Below are positions 26,183 to 33,399 of a stretch of 64,000 bases of DNA, piece by piece. The notes beneath the pieces were generated by a model. That model worked only from the letters and a program-made list of their open reading frames with translations, did no database searches and had not been told where the DNA came from. This stretch comes from Paracoccus sp. S-4012. Lineage in GTDB: Bacteria > Pseudomonadota > Alphaproteobacteria > Rhodobacterales > Rhodobacteraceae. Numbering within the stretch: the first letter of the stretch is position 1; every line of letters starts with the position of its first letter. A program made the translations under genes and the position numbers. The stretch is taken from assembly GCF_009674885.1 (NCBI RefSeq), contig NZ_WKKA01000002.1, positions 310,001 to 374,000 of the forward strand, written 5' to 3'.

Positions 26183-26734
26183 ATGGCCGAGCGCGAACAG
26201 AAGATCGGCGAGGATCGCTCCCTCCTGCTGGTGGACGACGACACCGCCTTCGTCGAGCGCCTGGCACGGGCCATGGAAAAGCGTGGCTTTTCAGCGCGGA
26301 CCGCGGCCTCGGTCGCCGAGGCGCGGCGCGCGGTGGCCGAGGCGCCGCCGGCCTACGCGGTGATCGACCTGCGGCTCGAGGACGGCTCGGGCCTCGATGT
26401 GGTCGAGGATCTGCGCGAGGCGCGGCCGGACGCGCGGATCGTGGTGCTGACCGGATATGGCGCGATTGCGACTGCGGTCGCTGCGGTGAAGATGGGCGCA
26501 ACCGATTATCTCTCGAAACCGGCAGATGCCAATGACGTGACCGCGGCGCTGCTCGCCTCGGGCGAAGCCCTGCCGCCGCCGCCGGAAAACCCGATGTCCG
26601 CCGACCGCGTCCGGTGGGAGCATATCCAGCGGGTGTTCGAGCAATGCGACCGCAATGTCAGCGAAACCGCAAGGCGGCTGCACATGCACCGCCGGACGTT
26701 GCAGCGGATCCTGGCCAAGCGCAGTCCGAAATAA
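26183..26734 (+). CDS. regA: RegA/PrrA/ActR response regulator
   Basis: RegA is the global redox response regulator phosphorylated by RegB. The 183-residue protein has a receiver domain (DRSLLLVDDDTAF, phospho-acceptor Asp in YAVIDLRLEDGSGLDV, VVLTGYGAIATAV, and Lys in YLSKPAD), a four-proline linker (LPPPPENP) and a Fis-type helix-turn-helix (CDRNVSETARRLHMHRRTLQRILAKR) that is nearly invariant in the family. It follows senC by 81 bases and is followed by hvrA after an inverted repeat. The operon order senC-regA-hvrA matches R. capsulatus. Confidence 0.98.
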   Translation: MAEREQKIGEDRSLLLVDDDTAFVERLARAMEKRGFSARTAASVAEARRAVAEAPPAYAVIDLRLEDGSGLDVVEDLREARPDARIVVLTGYGAIATAVAAVKMGATDYLSKPADANDVTAALLASGEALPPPPENPMSADRVRWEHIQRVFEQCDRNVSETARRLHMHRRTLQRILAKRSPK

Positions 26735-26768
26735 ATATCTACCCAGCCGATTTAGGCAGTTGCATTTC

Positions 26769-26799
26769 GGTAACCTGCGGGCATAAACCGCGCGTTACC
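26769..26799 (+). repeat. Imperfect inverted repeat between regA and hvrA
   Basis: Arms GGTAACCTGCGG and CCGCGCGTTACC pair at 10 of 12 positions around a 7-base loop; a second small hairpin (CCGCGT-GGAT-ACGCGG) follows at 26802-26817. No T run follows. It may be an attenuator or processing signal between regA and hvrA, or an operator for hvrA. Confidence 0.4.
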
Positions 26800-26841
26800 T
26801 GCCGCGTGGATACGCGGTGAAGAACAGGGTTGGATACGGCA

Positions 26842-27186
26842 ATGGACATCGATCTGGAAAACAAGTCGCTGGAAGAACTCCGCGAACTTCGCCACGAGGT
26901 TGACCGGGCGATTTCCGGGTTCAAGGACCGCAAACGCAAAGAGGCGATCGCCGCGGCCGAGGAAGCGGTGCGCGCGCACGGCTTTTCGAGCCTCGCCGAC
27001 GTGACCCGCGCCCGCCGTGGCGCCAAGGGCAAGGCCGCCACCACCCGCGCCGCTCCGGCGGGCGGCGAGCCGCGCTACGCCCATCCCGACGACCCGAGCC
27101 TGACCTGGAGCGGCCGCGGCCGTCGCCCCCGCTGGGTCAACGAGAGCCTGGAATCCGGCAAGTCGCTTGAGGATCTCGCGGTCTGA
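26842..27186 (+). CDS. hvrA: HvrA, H-NS-family trans-acting regulator
   Basis: HvrA of Rhodobacter is an H-NS-like DNA-binding protein that tunes photosynthesis and nitrogen fixation genes in response to light. The 114-residue product has an N-terminal coiled coil (ENKSLEELRELRHEVDRAISGFKDRKRKEAIAAA, described by its Leu heptads) and the C-terminal AT-hook-like DNA-binding motif YAHPDDPSLTWSGRGRRPRWV, diagnostic for alphaproteobacterial H-NS proteins. The ATG at 26842 was preferred to an in-frame TTG at 26830. Its position right after regA is the same as in R. capsulatus. Confidence 0.92.
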   Translation: MDIDLENKSLEELRELRHEVDRAISGFKDRKRKEAIAAAEEAVRAHGFSSLADVTRARRGAKGKAATTRAAPAGGEPRYAHPDDPSLTWSGRGRRPRWVNESLESGKSLEDLAV

Positions 27187-27200
27187 GACCGCGATGAGAC

Positions 27201-27228
27201 CTGCGGCGCCGGTCAGCCGGCGTCGCAG
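27201..27228. terminator. Bidirectional hairpin between hvrA and the HD hydrolase gene
   Basis: A 12-bp stem with one G-U pair and loop TCAG (arms CTGCGGCGCCGG / CCGGCGTCGCAG) lies between the two convergent genes and covers the stop codon of the HD gene. A second 7-bp hairpin whose loop is the hvrA stop codon TGA spans 27177-27193. Neither has a T run. Confidence 0.5.
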
Positions 27229-27815
27229 GCGGCCATCAGCGCCGCAAAACGGTCGAGGAATGCCGAGCGCACCTCGGCCGGCGGGCGAGGATCGATCATC
27301 CGCCCCGCAGCCAGCTTCGGCCGGCCGAACAGACGGTCAGCCTCGGCCGGCATGAAGCCCGCGATCTGCACCGCCTCCAGCCATGCCGAGACGCGATCCG
27401 CCTGCTTGATCGCCGCCTTGACCCTCGCGGGCAGCACCGCCGGCAGTCCGAACCGCAGATGGATCGCCGCCGTCAGCCGCGCGTCGAGTTCGCCATAGCC
27501 CGAACCCAACGCCGCCTTCACCGGCGAGATCATGTCGCCGATCACATATTCCGGCGCGTCATGCAGCAGCGCCGCCAGCCGCCAACGCGGCTCGCCCGCT
27601 GCGGCACCGCTGAGCAACTCCTCCACCAGCAGCGAATGCTCGGCCACCGTATAGGCCCAGTCGCCCCGCGTCTGTCCGTTCCAGCGGGCCACGAAGGCCA
27701 GCCCGTGGGCGATGTCCTCGATCTCGATGTCGAACGGCGAGGGGTCGAGGAGGTCAAGCCGCCGCCCCGACAGCATCCGCTGCCAGGCCCGCGGCGGCGC
27801 TGCGGCGCGGGCCAT
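27213..27815 (-). CDS. HD-domain hydrolase, YfbR-like
   Basis: The 200-residue protein contains an HD metal-dependent phosphohydrolase domain: YTVAEHSLLVEELL supplies the first His, LAALLHDAPEYVIGDMISPVK the HD pair, and DRVSAWLEA the distal Asp region. It resembles YfbR-type 5'-nucleotidases acting on deoxynucleoside monophosphates, but the substrate is a family-level guess. It starts nine bases after secB on the same strand and is probably cotranscribed with it. Confidence 0.8.
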   Translation of the reverse strand: MARAAAPPRAWQRMLSGRRLDLLDPSPFDIEIEDIAHGLAFVARWNGQTRGDWAYTVAEHSLLVEELLSGAAAGEPRWRLAALLHDAPEYVIGDMISPVKAALGSGYGELDARLTAAIHLRFGLPAVLPARVKAAIKQADRVSAWLEAVQIAGFMPAEADRLFGRPKLAAGRMIDPRPPAEVRSAFLDRFAALMAACDAG

Positions 27816-27824
27816 GGCGAGCCG

Positions 27825-28361
27825 TCAGGAGAGCGGCTGGTCGGCCGGGCGCTCGGCCTGCGCGCGGCGCGCGAGCTCCTGGCGGTAGAGGGCCACGAAA
27901 TCCACGAGGTCCATGTTTAAGGGCGGGAAACCCCCGTCGCGGGTCACGTCCGACACGATCCGGCGCACGAAGGGGAACAGCAGCCGCGGGCATTCGATCA
28001 TCAGGAAGGGATGCAGCTGCTCCTCGGGCACGCCCTCGATGTGGAAGACGCCGCCGTATTCGATCTCGCAGAGAAACAGCGTCGCCTTGTCGGCGCTGTT
28101 GGCCGAGTTGATCTTGAACTTGGTGATGACCTCGTACTGGTGCTCGACGCTGCGCTTGCGGGCGTCGAGGCTGACCTGGACGGTGATCTCGGGGTTCACC
28201 TCGCCGCCGGACATGCCGCGCTGCGCGACCGCGTTCTCGAAGCTGAGGTCGCGGATGAACTGGGCCAGCACCTGCATGCGCACCTGCTGCTGTCCGGGCT
28301 GCTGCGGCTGCGCGGCGGCGGCGGCGCCACCGTTGTTCGTCGGCTGGCTCTCGTCGCTCAT
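27825..28361 (-). CDS. secB: SecB, protein-export chaperone
   Basis: SecB is a tetrameric cytosolic chaperone that keeps preproteins unfolded and hands them to SecA. The 178-residue product has a Gln/Ala/Pro-rich N-terminal tail (about residues 1-28), then MQVLAQFIRDLSFENAV, and the conserved EIEYGGVFHIEGVPEEQLHPFLMIECPRLLFPFVRRIV core with DGGFPPLNMDLVDFVALY near the end. The ATG at 28361 was preferred to one at 28391. It is followed by the HD hydrolase gene and preceded by fxsA. Confidence 0.97.
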   Translation of the reverse strand: MSDESQPTNNGGAAAAAQPQQPGQQQVRMQVLAQFIRDLSFENAVAQRGMSGGEVNPEITVQVSLDARKRSVEHQYEVITKFKINSANSADKATLFLCEIEYGGVFHIEGVPEEQLHPFLMIECPRLLFPFVRRIVSDVTRDGGFPPLNMDLVDFVALYRQELARRAQAERPADQPLS

Positions 28362-28424
28362 GGCGGGGACTCCTCGGGGTAAAAAAGGCACGGGGGCGTG
28401 TCTAGCACCGCCGTTGCCGCGGCA

Positions 28425-28934
28425 TCAATGCGGGTCGGCGGTCCAACCCGACGGCCGACGCGGACCCAAGGGGCGGTCAGGGATCGGCGGCTCGGCGGCC
28501 TGGTCGATCACCGTCTCGTCAAGGTAATCGCCGTCGATCACCGCGCCGCCGCCATAGCGGTGCGCCTCGGTATGGCGGCCGCCGACGACCCGCACCCGGC
28601 GTCCCATGCGCCGGATCAGCCAGCTCCGCACCGGCGGCAGCAGCAACAGCGCGCCGAGCGAGTCGGTGAAGAACCCCGGCAGGACCAGCAGCCCCCCGGC
28701 CATCACGATCAGTGCGCCATGGGCGAGCGACCCCGAGGGGTCGCGCAACTCCGTGAAGGCGCTCTGGACGTCCCTCGCGGCGCGGGCGCCTTGGCGGCGC
28801 ATCAGCCAGACGCCGAGGACGGCGGTGAGAATGACGATCAGCAGCGTCGGCCAGAGACCGATTGCGCCCCCGACGAGGATGAACAGTGCGATCTCGAGCA
28901 GCGGCAGCATCACGAACAGGACGAGCAACGGCAT
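28425..28934 (-). CDS. fxsA: FxsA family membrane protein
   Basis: FxsA is a small inner-membrane protein; in E. coli its overproduction relieves F-plasmid exclusion of phage T7, but its normal role is unknown. The 169-residue product shows the family membrane helices (LVLFVMLPLLEIALFILVGG, LLIVILTAVLGVWLMRRQG) and the HGALIVMAGGLLVLPGFFTDSLGALLLLPPVR segment, which is diagnostic. The C-terminal 45 residues are polar. It diverges from the Tim44-like gene at 29031 and lies upstream of secB, an order I recall from other Rhodobacterales. Confidence 0.92.
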   Translation of the reverse strand: MPLLVLFVMLPLLEIALFILVGGAIGLWPTLLIVILTAVLGVWLMRRQGARAARDVQSAFTELRDPSGSLAHGALIVMAGGLLVLPGFFTDSLGALLLLPPVRSWLIRRMGRRVRVVGGRHTEAHRYGGGAVIDGDYLDETVIDQAAEPPIPDRPLGPRRPSGWTADPH

Positions 28935-29030
28935 TCCAGAGCCTCCCGGCCGGGGAAAACTGGACTTGTCCCGGCCCGCCTCCTACATAATCCGGTGTTC
29001 CCGCGATGCCAGCCCAGGAAGGCCCGATCA

Positions 29031-29690
29031 ATGTCCAGCCCGCTGATCCAGCTGCTCGTCCTCGCCGGCATCGCGATATTCCTCATCCTGCGCCTGCGCG
29101 GCGTGCTGGGCACCCGCGACGGTTTCGAGACACCCCCCACGCTGCCTGATCAGCCCGCGCCGCAGCCCCGCTTCGAGGTGATCGAGGGCACCGCCGCCGC
29201 GGTCGAGAGCGACGTGGCCGACCACACCGAGCCGGGCACCCCGGCCGCCGAGGCGCTGAACGCGATGCGGCAGGTGGAGCCGTCCTTCACCGTGGGCGAA
29301 TTCCTCGGCGGCTCGAAACATGCCTACGAGATGATCCTCATGGCCTTTGAGCGCGGCGACATCGACCCGGTGCTGCCGTTCCTCTCGCGCGACGTGGCCG
29401 AGGCCTTCCAGAGCGTGATCGACGGCCGCGCCGATCGTGGCGAAACGGTCGAGGCGCAGTATCTCGGCACCCGCGAGACCGCGCTTGCCGGGGCGTCCTT
29501 CGACCGGGCGACCGGCGACGCCGAGATTTCGGTGCGCTTCGTGGCCGAGATGATCGTCGCGGTTCGCGACGAGCGCGGCGAGGTGATCGACGGCGACCCG
29601 AAGGCCGCGCGCAAGCAGCGCGACACCTGGACCTTCGCGCGCTGCATGGGGTCGGACGACCCGAACTGGCAGCTTGTCGCCACGGGTTGA
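29031..29690 (+). CDS. Tim44/TimA domain membrane-anchored protein
   Basis: A 219-residue protein with one N-terminal membrane helix (LIQLLVLAGIAIFLILRLRGVLG), a proline-rich linker and a C-terminal Tim44-like domain (FTVGEFLGGSKHAYEMILMAFERGDIDPVLPFLSRDVAEAFQSVIDGRADRG, then YLGTRETAL and WTFARCMGSDDPNWQLVATG). Bacterial relatives such as Caulobacter TimA are inner-membrane proteins. GGAAGG precedes the ATG. The smr gene starts four bases after its stop, so the pair is cotranscribed. In relatives I recall an mltA lytic transglycosylase gene often lies between these two; here it is absent. Confidence 0.88.
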   Translation: MSSPLIQLLVLAGIAIFLILRLRGVLGTRDGFETPPTLPDQPAPQPRFEVIEGTAAAVESDVADHTEPGTPAAEALNAMRQVEPSFTVGEFLGGSKHAYEMILMAFERGDIDPVLPFLSRDVAEAFQSVIDGRADRGETVEAQYLGTRETALAGASFDRATGDAEISVRFVAEMIVAVRDERGEVIDGDPKAARKQRDTWTFARCMGSDDPNWQLVATG

Positions 29691-29693
29691 GGT

Positions 29694-30284
29694 GTGCCCC
29701 GCAGACGGGGCCTGACGCCCGAAGACCTCGAGATCTGGCAGCGCGTGGCGGCGAGCACGCGCGCCGCCCACAAGCCCCCGCCGAGGAGGGCCGAGGACAA
29801 GCCGCCCGCCGCGCCGCCGCCGGAACCGACGCCGCCCGACCGCTTCAGGCCGCCGCGCTTCCGCGTCGGCCAGAGCGCCACGGCCATGACGCCGCGCTTC
29901 GATCCGGCGCCCAGCCCGGCGCAGCGTCTTGCGGCCACCCCGCCGGGCATGGACGCCAAGCTCCACCGCCGCATGAGCCGCGGCAAGCTCGCGCCCGAGG
30001 CGCGGATCGACCTGCATGGCCTGACGCTGAACGCCGCCCAGCCGGTGCTGGAAAGGTTCATCCTGCGCACCCATGCCTCGGGCCTGCGGCTCGTGCTGGT
30101 CATCACCGGCAAGGGCAAGGCCGGTGGCCCCGACGCGCCGCTGCCGGTGCGGCCCGGCGCGCTGCGGCACAATGTGCCGATGTGGCTGCACCGCCCGCCG
30201 CTTTCGCGGCTGGTCCTGCAGGTGACGCCCGCCCATCACCGCCACGGCGGCGAGGGCGCCTATTACGTCTATCTTCGGAAGTAG
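29694..30284 (+). CDS. Smr-domain protein
   Basis: This 196-residue protein has a basic, Pro-rich N-terminal half (about residues 1-95) and a C-terminal Smr domain with the hallmark IDLHGLTLNAAQ, the VITGKGKAGGP motif and VTPAHHRHGGEGAYYVYLRK. Smr domains, related to MutS2 C-termini, bind or nick nucleic acids and have recently been tied to ribosome rescue; the role of this stand-alone form is not defined. It starts at a GTG immediately after the Tim44-like gene and converges on a small membrane protein gene. Confidence 0.88.
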   Translation: MPRRRGLTPEDLEIWQRVAASTRAAHKPPPRRAEDKPPAAPPPEPTPPDRFRPPRFRVGQSATAMTPRFDPAPSPAQRLAATPPGMDAKLHRRMSRGKLAPEARIDLHGLTLNAAQPVLERFILRTHASGLRLVLVITGKGKAGGPDAPLPVRPGALRHNVPMWLHRPPLSRLVLQVTPAHHRHGGEGAYYVYLRK

Positions 30285-30290
30285 CGCGCC

Positions 30291-30491
30291 TCAGTAGCGC
30301 CTGACGTCATTCGCCTTGGGCCCGGCGAAATACCAGATGATGAGGCCCAGCACCGGCAGGATCGCCACCACGAGCACCCAGATCACCTTCGCTCCGCCCG
30401 AGGCAGGCGAGCGGATGATCGAGGCAATCGCCCAGACGTCGAGGATGAAGATGATGAGGCCGAAGAGGCCACCGAACATGTTGTTGAACAT
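30291..30491 (-). CDS. PLD nuclease N-terminal-type small membrane protein
   Basis: A 66-residue protein with two membrane helices (LFGLIIFILDVWAIASII and VIWVLVVAILPVLGLIIWYFAGP). The spacing SGGAKVIWVLVVAILPVLGLIIWYFAGPK matches the PLDc_N (phospholipase D nuclease N-terminal) small domain family seen in cardiolipin synthase-like proteins and as free-standing membrane proteins. Function unknown. It lies downstream of hslU on the same strand; a 7-bp hairpin (GTCGCGG-ACCAAG-CCGCGAC, 30512-30531) separates them. Confidence 0.8.
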   Translation of the reverse strand: MFNNMFGGLFGLIIFILDVWAIASIIRSPASGGAKVIWVLVVAILPVLGLIIWYFAGPKANDVRRY

Positions 30492-30548
30492 CGCGTATCT
30501 CCGAGGGGCGTGTCGCGGACCAAGCCGCGACCCCGCCGCCCGGTTCCG

Positions 30549-31856
30549 TCAGAGGACGTAGCGCGAGAGATCCGCCGACCGTGCGAGATCGCCCAGGTGC
30601 TTCTCGACAAAGGCCCCATCTATTGTGACGCTGTCGCCCGAGCGGTCGGGCGCGGTGAAGCTCAGCTCCTCGAACACGCGCTCGATCACGGTGTAGAGGC
30701 GGCGGGCGCCGATGTTCTCGACGCTGCCGTTCACCTCGGCCGCAATCCGGGCCAGCGCCGCGATGCCGTCCTCGGTGAACTCCACCCTCACCCCCTCGGT
30801 CGCCATCAGCGCCGCGTATTGGCGGGTCAGCGCGTTGTCGGTCTCGGTCAGGATGCGGACGAAATCGGCCTCGGTCAGGGCCCGCAGCTCGACCCGGATC
30901 GGCAGGCGTCCCTGAAGCTCAGGCAGCAGATCGCTGGGCTTGGCGATGTGGAATGCCCCCGAGGCGATGAAGAGGATGTGGTCGGTCCTGACCGGCCCGT
31001 ATTTCGTGCCCACCGTGGTGCCCTCGATCAGCGGCAGCAGGTCGCGCTGCACCCCTTCGCGGCTGATCTCGCCCCCGCGCGCGTCCGAACGGGCGGCGAC
31101 CTTGTCGATCTCGTCGATGAAGACGATCCCCGATTCCTGCACCGCCTCGAGCGCCGCGGCCTTCACCTGCTCGTCGTCCAGCAGCTTGTCGGCCTCCTCC
31201 GCCAGCAGCAGCTCATAGCTGTCCCGGACCGTGACCTTCTTGCGGACCCGGCGGCCGCCAAAGGCCTTCATCAGCCCCGAGAGGTCCATCATGCCGCCCA
31301 TCTGCCCGCCCGGCATCCCCGGCATGTCCAGCATCTGCAGCGGGTTCGAGGTATCCTGCAGTTCCAGCTCGATCACCGTTTCGTCCAGTTCGCCCCGCTT
31401 CAGCTTGGCGCGGAACATGTCGCGCGTGCCCTCGCGGGCATTCTCGCCGGTCAGTGCTGCCAGCACCCGCTCCTCCGCGGCCTTGTGGGCACGGGCCTTG
31501 ACCTCCTCGCGCATCCGCTCGCGGGTCTCGACGATCGCCGCGTCGGCGAGGTCGCGGACGATCTGCTCGACGTCGCGGCCGACATAGCCGACCTCGGTGA
31601 ACTTGGTCGCCTCGACCTTGATGAAGGGCGCGCGCGCGAGCTTCGCCAGCCGCCGGCTGATCTCGGTCTTGCCGACCCCGGTGGGGCCGATCATCAGGAT
31701 GTTCTTGGGATAGACCTCGTCGCGCAGATCATCCGCCAGCTGCCGCCGCCTCCAGCGGTTCCTGAGCGCCACCGCCACCGCCCGCTTGGCCTCGGCCTGG
31801 CCGATGATGAAGCGGTCGAGTTCCGAGACGATCTCGCGGGGGGTCAGGTCGGTCAT
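30549..31856 (-). CDS. hslU: HslU, ATPase subunit of the HslUV protease
   Basis: HslU is the AAA+ unfoldase that feeds substrates to HslV. The 435-residue protein has [34 protein letters not shown] at the N-terminus, Walker A GPTGVGKT, Walker [14 protein letters not shown], the intermediate I domain (about 140-240) and the C-terminal [17 protein letters not shown] with the final RYVL tail that docks into HslV. AAGGA precedes the ATG. Unusually, hslU is separated from hslV by a divergently oriented brnTA cassette, so it must use its own promoter or readthrough. Confidence 0.98.
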   Translation of the reverse strand: MTDLTPREIVSELDRFIIGQAEAKRAVAVALRNRWRRRQLADDLRDEVYPKNILMIGPTGVGKTEISRRLAKLARAPFIKVEATKFTEVGYVGRDVEQIVRDLADAAIVETRERMREEVKARAHKAAEERVLAALTGENAREGTRDMFRAKLKRGELDETVIELELQDTSNPLQMLDMPGMPGGQMGGMMDLSGLMKAFGGRRVRKKVTVRDSYELLLAEEADKLLDDEQVKAAALEAVQESGIVFIDEIDKVAARSDARGGEISREGVQRDLLPLIEGTTVGTKYGPVRTDHILFIASGAFHIAKPSDLLPELQGRLPIRVELRALTEADFVRILTETDNALTRQYAALMATEGVRVEFTEDGIAALARIAAEVNGSVENIGARRLYTVIERVFEELSFTAPDRSGDSVTIDGAFVEKHLGDLARSADLSRYVL

Positions 31857-31913
31857 GATGGGGTCCTTCGTGTCTCGGGGGAGAGATAGGGGCGGACGGC
31901 GGGAGTTGGAAGG

Positions 31914-31942
31914 TTGACGGGTGTGGGGGCGAAGTGTATATA
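31914..31942 (+). promoter_or_regulatory. Sigma-70-like promoter abutting brnT
   Basis: TTGACG (31914-31919), a 17-base spacer and TATATA (31937-31942) fit the sigma-70 consensus very well. GTATATAC here is also palindromic and may be part of a BrnA operator. The -10 ends only two bases before the brnT ATG, so the true transcript start relative to the start codon is puzzling. Confidence 0.5.
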
Positions 31943-31944
31943 CA

Positions 31945-32223
31945 ATGACTGAGCAAAGATTCGAATGGGATGACGCGAAGCGGCAGTCGGCGCTTGCGAA
32001 GCACGGGATTGACTTCCTTCGCGCGGCGAGGGTGTTCCGGCAACCGCACCGCGTTTTGCCGGCACTTGATGGACCGGAAGAACGCTGGATGGCGATCGGT
32101 CAACTGGACGGCGTCATCATCACGGTGGTGTTCACCCGCAGAGGCGACGCCATCCGCATCATCACAGCCCGGAGGGCAAGACGAAATGAGCGGCAAGATC
32201 AGCGGCCCCTACACGATGGATGA
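31945..32223 (+). CDS. brnT: BrnT, ribonuclease toxin of a type II toxin-antitoxin pair
   Basis: BrnT is a small RelE-fold ribonuclease that blocks translation and is neutralised by BrnA. The 92-residue product begins with the family motif [26 protein letters not shown] and ends with the [14 protein letters not shown] motif typical of BrnT catalytic C-termini; [25 protein letters not shown] is the central sheet. The ATG at 31945 is the only sensible start in frame. It overlaps brnA by 38 bases, which ties their expression together. The cassette is plus-strand, against the hslV/hslU direction. Confidence 0.92.
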   Translation: MTEQRFEWDDAKRQSALAKHGIDFLRAARVFRQPHRVLPALDGPEERWMAIGQLDGVIITVVFTRRGDAIRIITARRARRNERQDQRPLHDG

Positions 32224-32485
32224 GATTCTCCAGATGGAGGACAAGACCGACTGGGAACGTCTGCGGCGGGAAGAGGCAGAGGGTCCGTACGAGGGAGAGG
32301 AAGACGAGGAAATCGCCGGTATCGAATGGGGCGAGGCCGTGCTCGTCATCCCCGAACCGAAGCAGGCGGTCTCGCTGCGGATCGACCGGGACGTCATCGA
32401 CTTCTTCAAGTCTCAGGGTAAGGGCTACCAGACCCGGATGAACGCGGTGCTGCGCGCCTATATGGAGGCGAAGAAGGCAGGCTGA
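32186..32485 (+). CDS. brnA: BrnA, DNA-binding antitoxin
   Basis: BrnA neutralises BrnT and, through a ribbon-helix-helix domain, represses the brnTA promoter. The 99-residue product has an acidic N-terminal half (DWERLRREEAEGPYEGEEDEE) that would wrap the basic toxin and the C-terminal BrnA signature KQAVSLRIDRDVIDFFKSQGKGYQTRMNAVLRAYMEA. The start at 32186 lies inside brnT, giving a 38-base overlap. Its stop is six bases before the end of the convergent hslV gene, so the cassette fits precisely into the hslV-hslU gap. Confidence 0.93.
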   Translation: MSGKISGPYTMDEILQMEDKTDWERLRREEAEGPYEGEEDEEIAGIEWGEAVLVIPEPKQAVSLRIDRDVIDFFKSQGKGYQTRMNAVLRAYMEAKKAG

Positions 32486-32491
32486 GGCGCG

Positions 32492-33046
32492 TCAGCCACC
32501 GATCGTCTCGACCGTCAGGTTGCCGTTCGTATAGACGCAGATGTCGGCCGCTATTGCCATCGCGCGGCGGGCCACCTCCTCGGCGTCCAGGTCGGTCTCC
32601 ATCAGCCCCCGCGCCGCCGCCAGGGCGAAGTTGCCGCCCGAGCCGATCGCGGCCACGTCATGCTCCGGCTCCAGCACGTCGCCCGCGCCGGTCACGACGT
32701 AAAGCTGCGCCCCGTCCGTCACCAGCAGCATCGCCTCGAGGTTCCGCAGGTATTTGTCGGTCCGCCAGTCCTTCGCCAGCTCGACGCAGGCGCGTTGCAG
32801 CTGGCCGGGGGCGGACTCCAGCTTCTTCTCCAGCCGGTCCAGCAGGGTGAAGGCATCGGCGGTGGAGCCGGCGAAGCCCACCACGACCTCATGCCCGCCG
32901 GGCGAGAGGCGGCGCACCTTGCGCGCCGTCCCCTTCATCACCGTCTGGCCGACGCTGACCTGCCCATCGCCGGCCACGACAACGCGATCCCCGCGGCGGA
33001 CCGCGAGGATCGTCGTGCCGTGCCAGCCGGGGCTCCCCTCGGCCAT
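32492..33046 (-). CDS. hslV: HslV, peptidase subunit of the HslUV protease
   Basis: HslV is a proteasome-like threonine peptidase. The 184-residue precursor [23 protein letters not shown] has a short propeptide; cleavage before Thr11 would expose the catalytic N-terminal threonine, as in the family. Conserved segments [43 protein letters not shown] and [15 protein letters not shown] follow. It begins at the trxA stop codon (TGATG) and would normally be followed by hslU; here the plus-strand brnTA cassette intervenes, ending six bases from its stop codon. Confidence 0.97.
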   Translation of the reverse strand: MAEGSPGWHGTTILAVRRGDRVVVAGDGQVSVGQTVMKGTARKVRRLSPGGHEVVVGFAGSTADAFTLLDRLEKKLESAPGQLQRACVELAKDWRTDKYLRNLEAMLLVTDGAQLYVVTGAGDVLEPEHDVAAIGSGGNFALAAARGLMETDLDAEEVARRAMAIAADICVYTNGNLTVETIGG

Positions 33047-33366
33047 CAGATCGACTGGTCGATCCAGCTCTTCAGCGCGGCCTTGGGCGCGGCGCCGATC
33101 TTGTTGCTCACGACCTCGCCATCCTTGAACAGGAACAGCGCCGGGATGCCGCGCACGCCGAGCTGCGAGGGCGCGTCGGGGTTCTCGTCAACGTTGACCT
33201 TCACGATCTTCACGCGGTCGCCGTATTCCTCGGAAAGCGCCTCGAGATCGGGGCCGATCTGGCGGCAGGGGCCGCACCAGGGGGCCCAGAAATCGACGAC
33301 CACGGGGGTGGCGGACTGGCGCACTTCGGCGTCGAACTCGGCATCGGTCACGGGAATGGTGGCCAT
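33046..33366 (-). CDS. trxA: Thioredoxin
   Basis: Thioredoxin reduces protein disulphides in the cytosol. The 106-residue protein has the active site [18 protein letters not shown] (residues about 27-44) and the cis-proline loop [13 protein letters not shown]. It shares one base with hslV (TGATG) and lies 33 bases downstream of addA, in a minus-strand block tsaE/amgK-murU-addB-addA-trxA-hslV that is likely one transcript. Confidence 0.97.
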   Translation of the reverse strand: MATIPVTDAEFDAEVRQSATPVVVDFWAPWCGPCRQIGPDLEALSEEYGDRVKIVKVNVDENPDAPSQLGVRGIPALFLFKDGEVVSNKIGAAPKAALKSWIDQSI

Positions 33367-33399
33367 CGGCTGGCTCCTTTGTCTGGTGTTGAGGCAGAG

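Noticed and set aside
30512..30531. 7-bp hairpin after hslU as a firm terminator
   Set aside because: No T run and short stem; noted only in the neighbouring gene's description.
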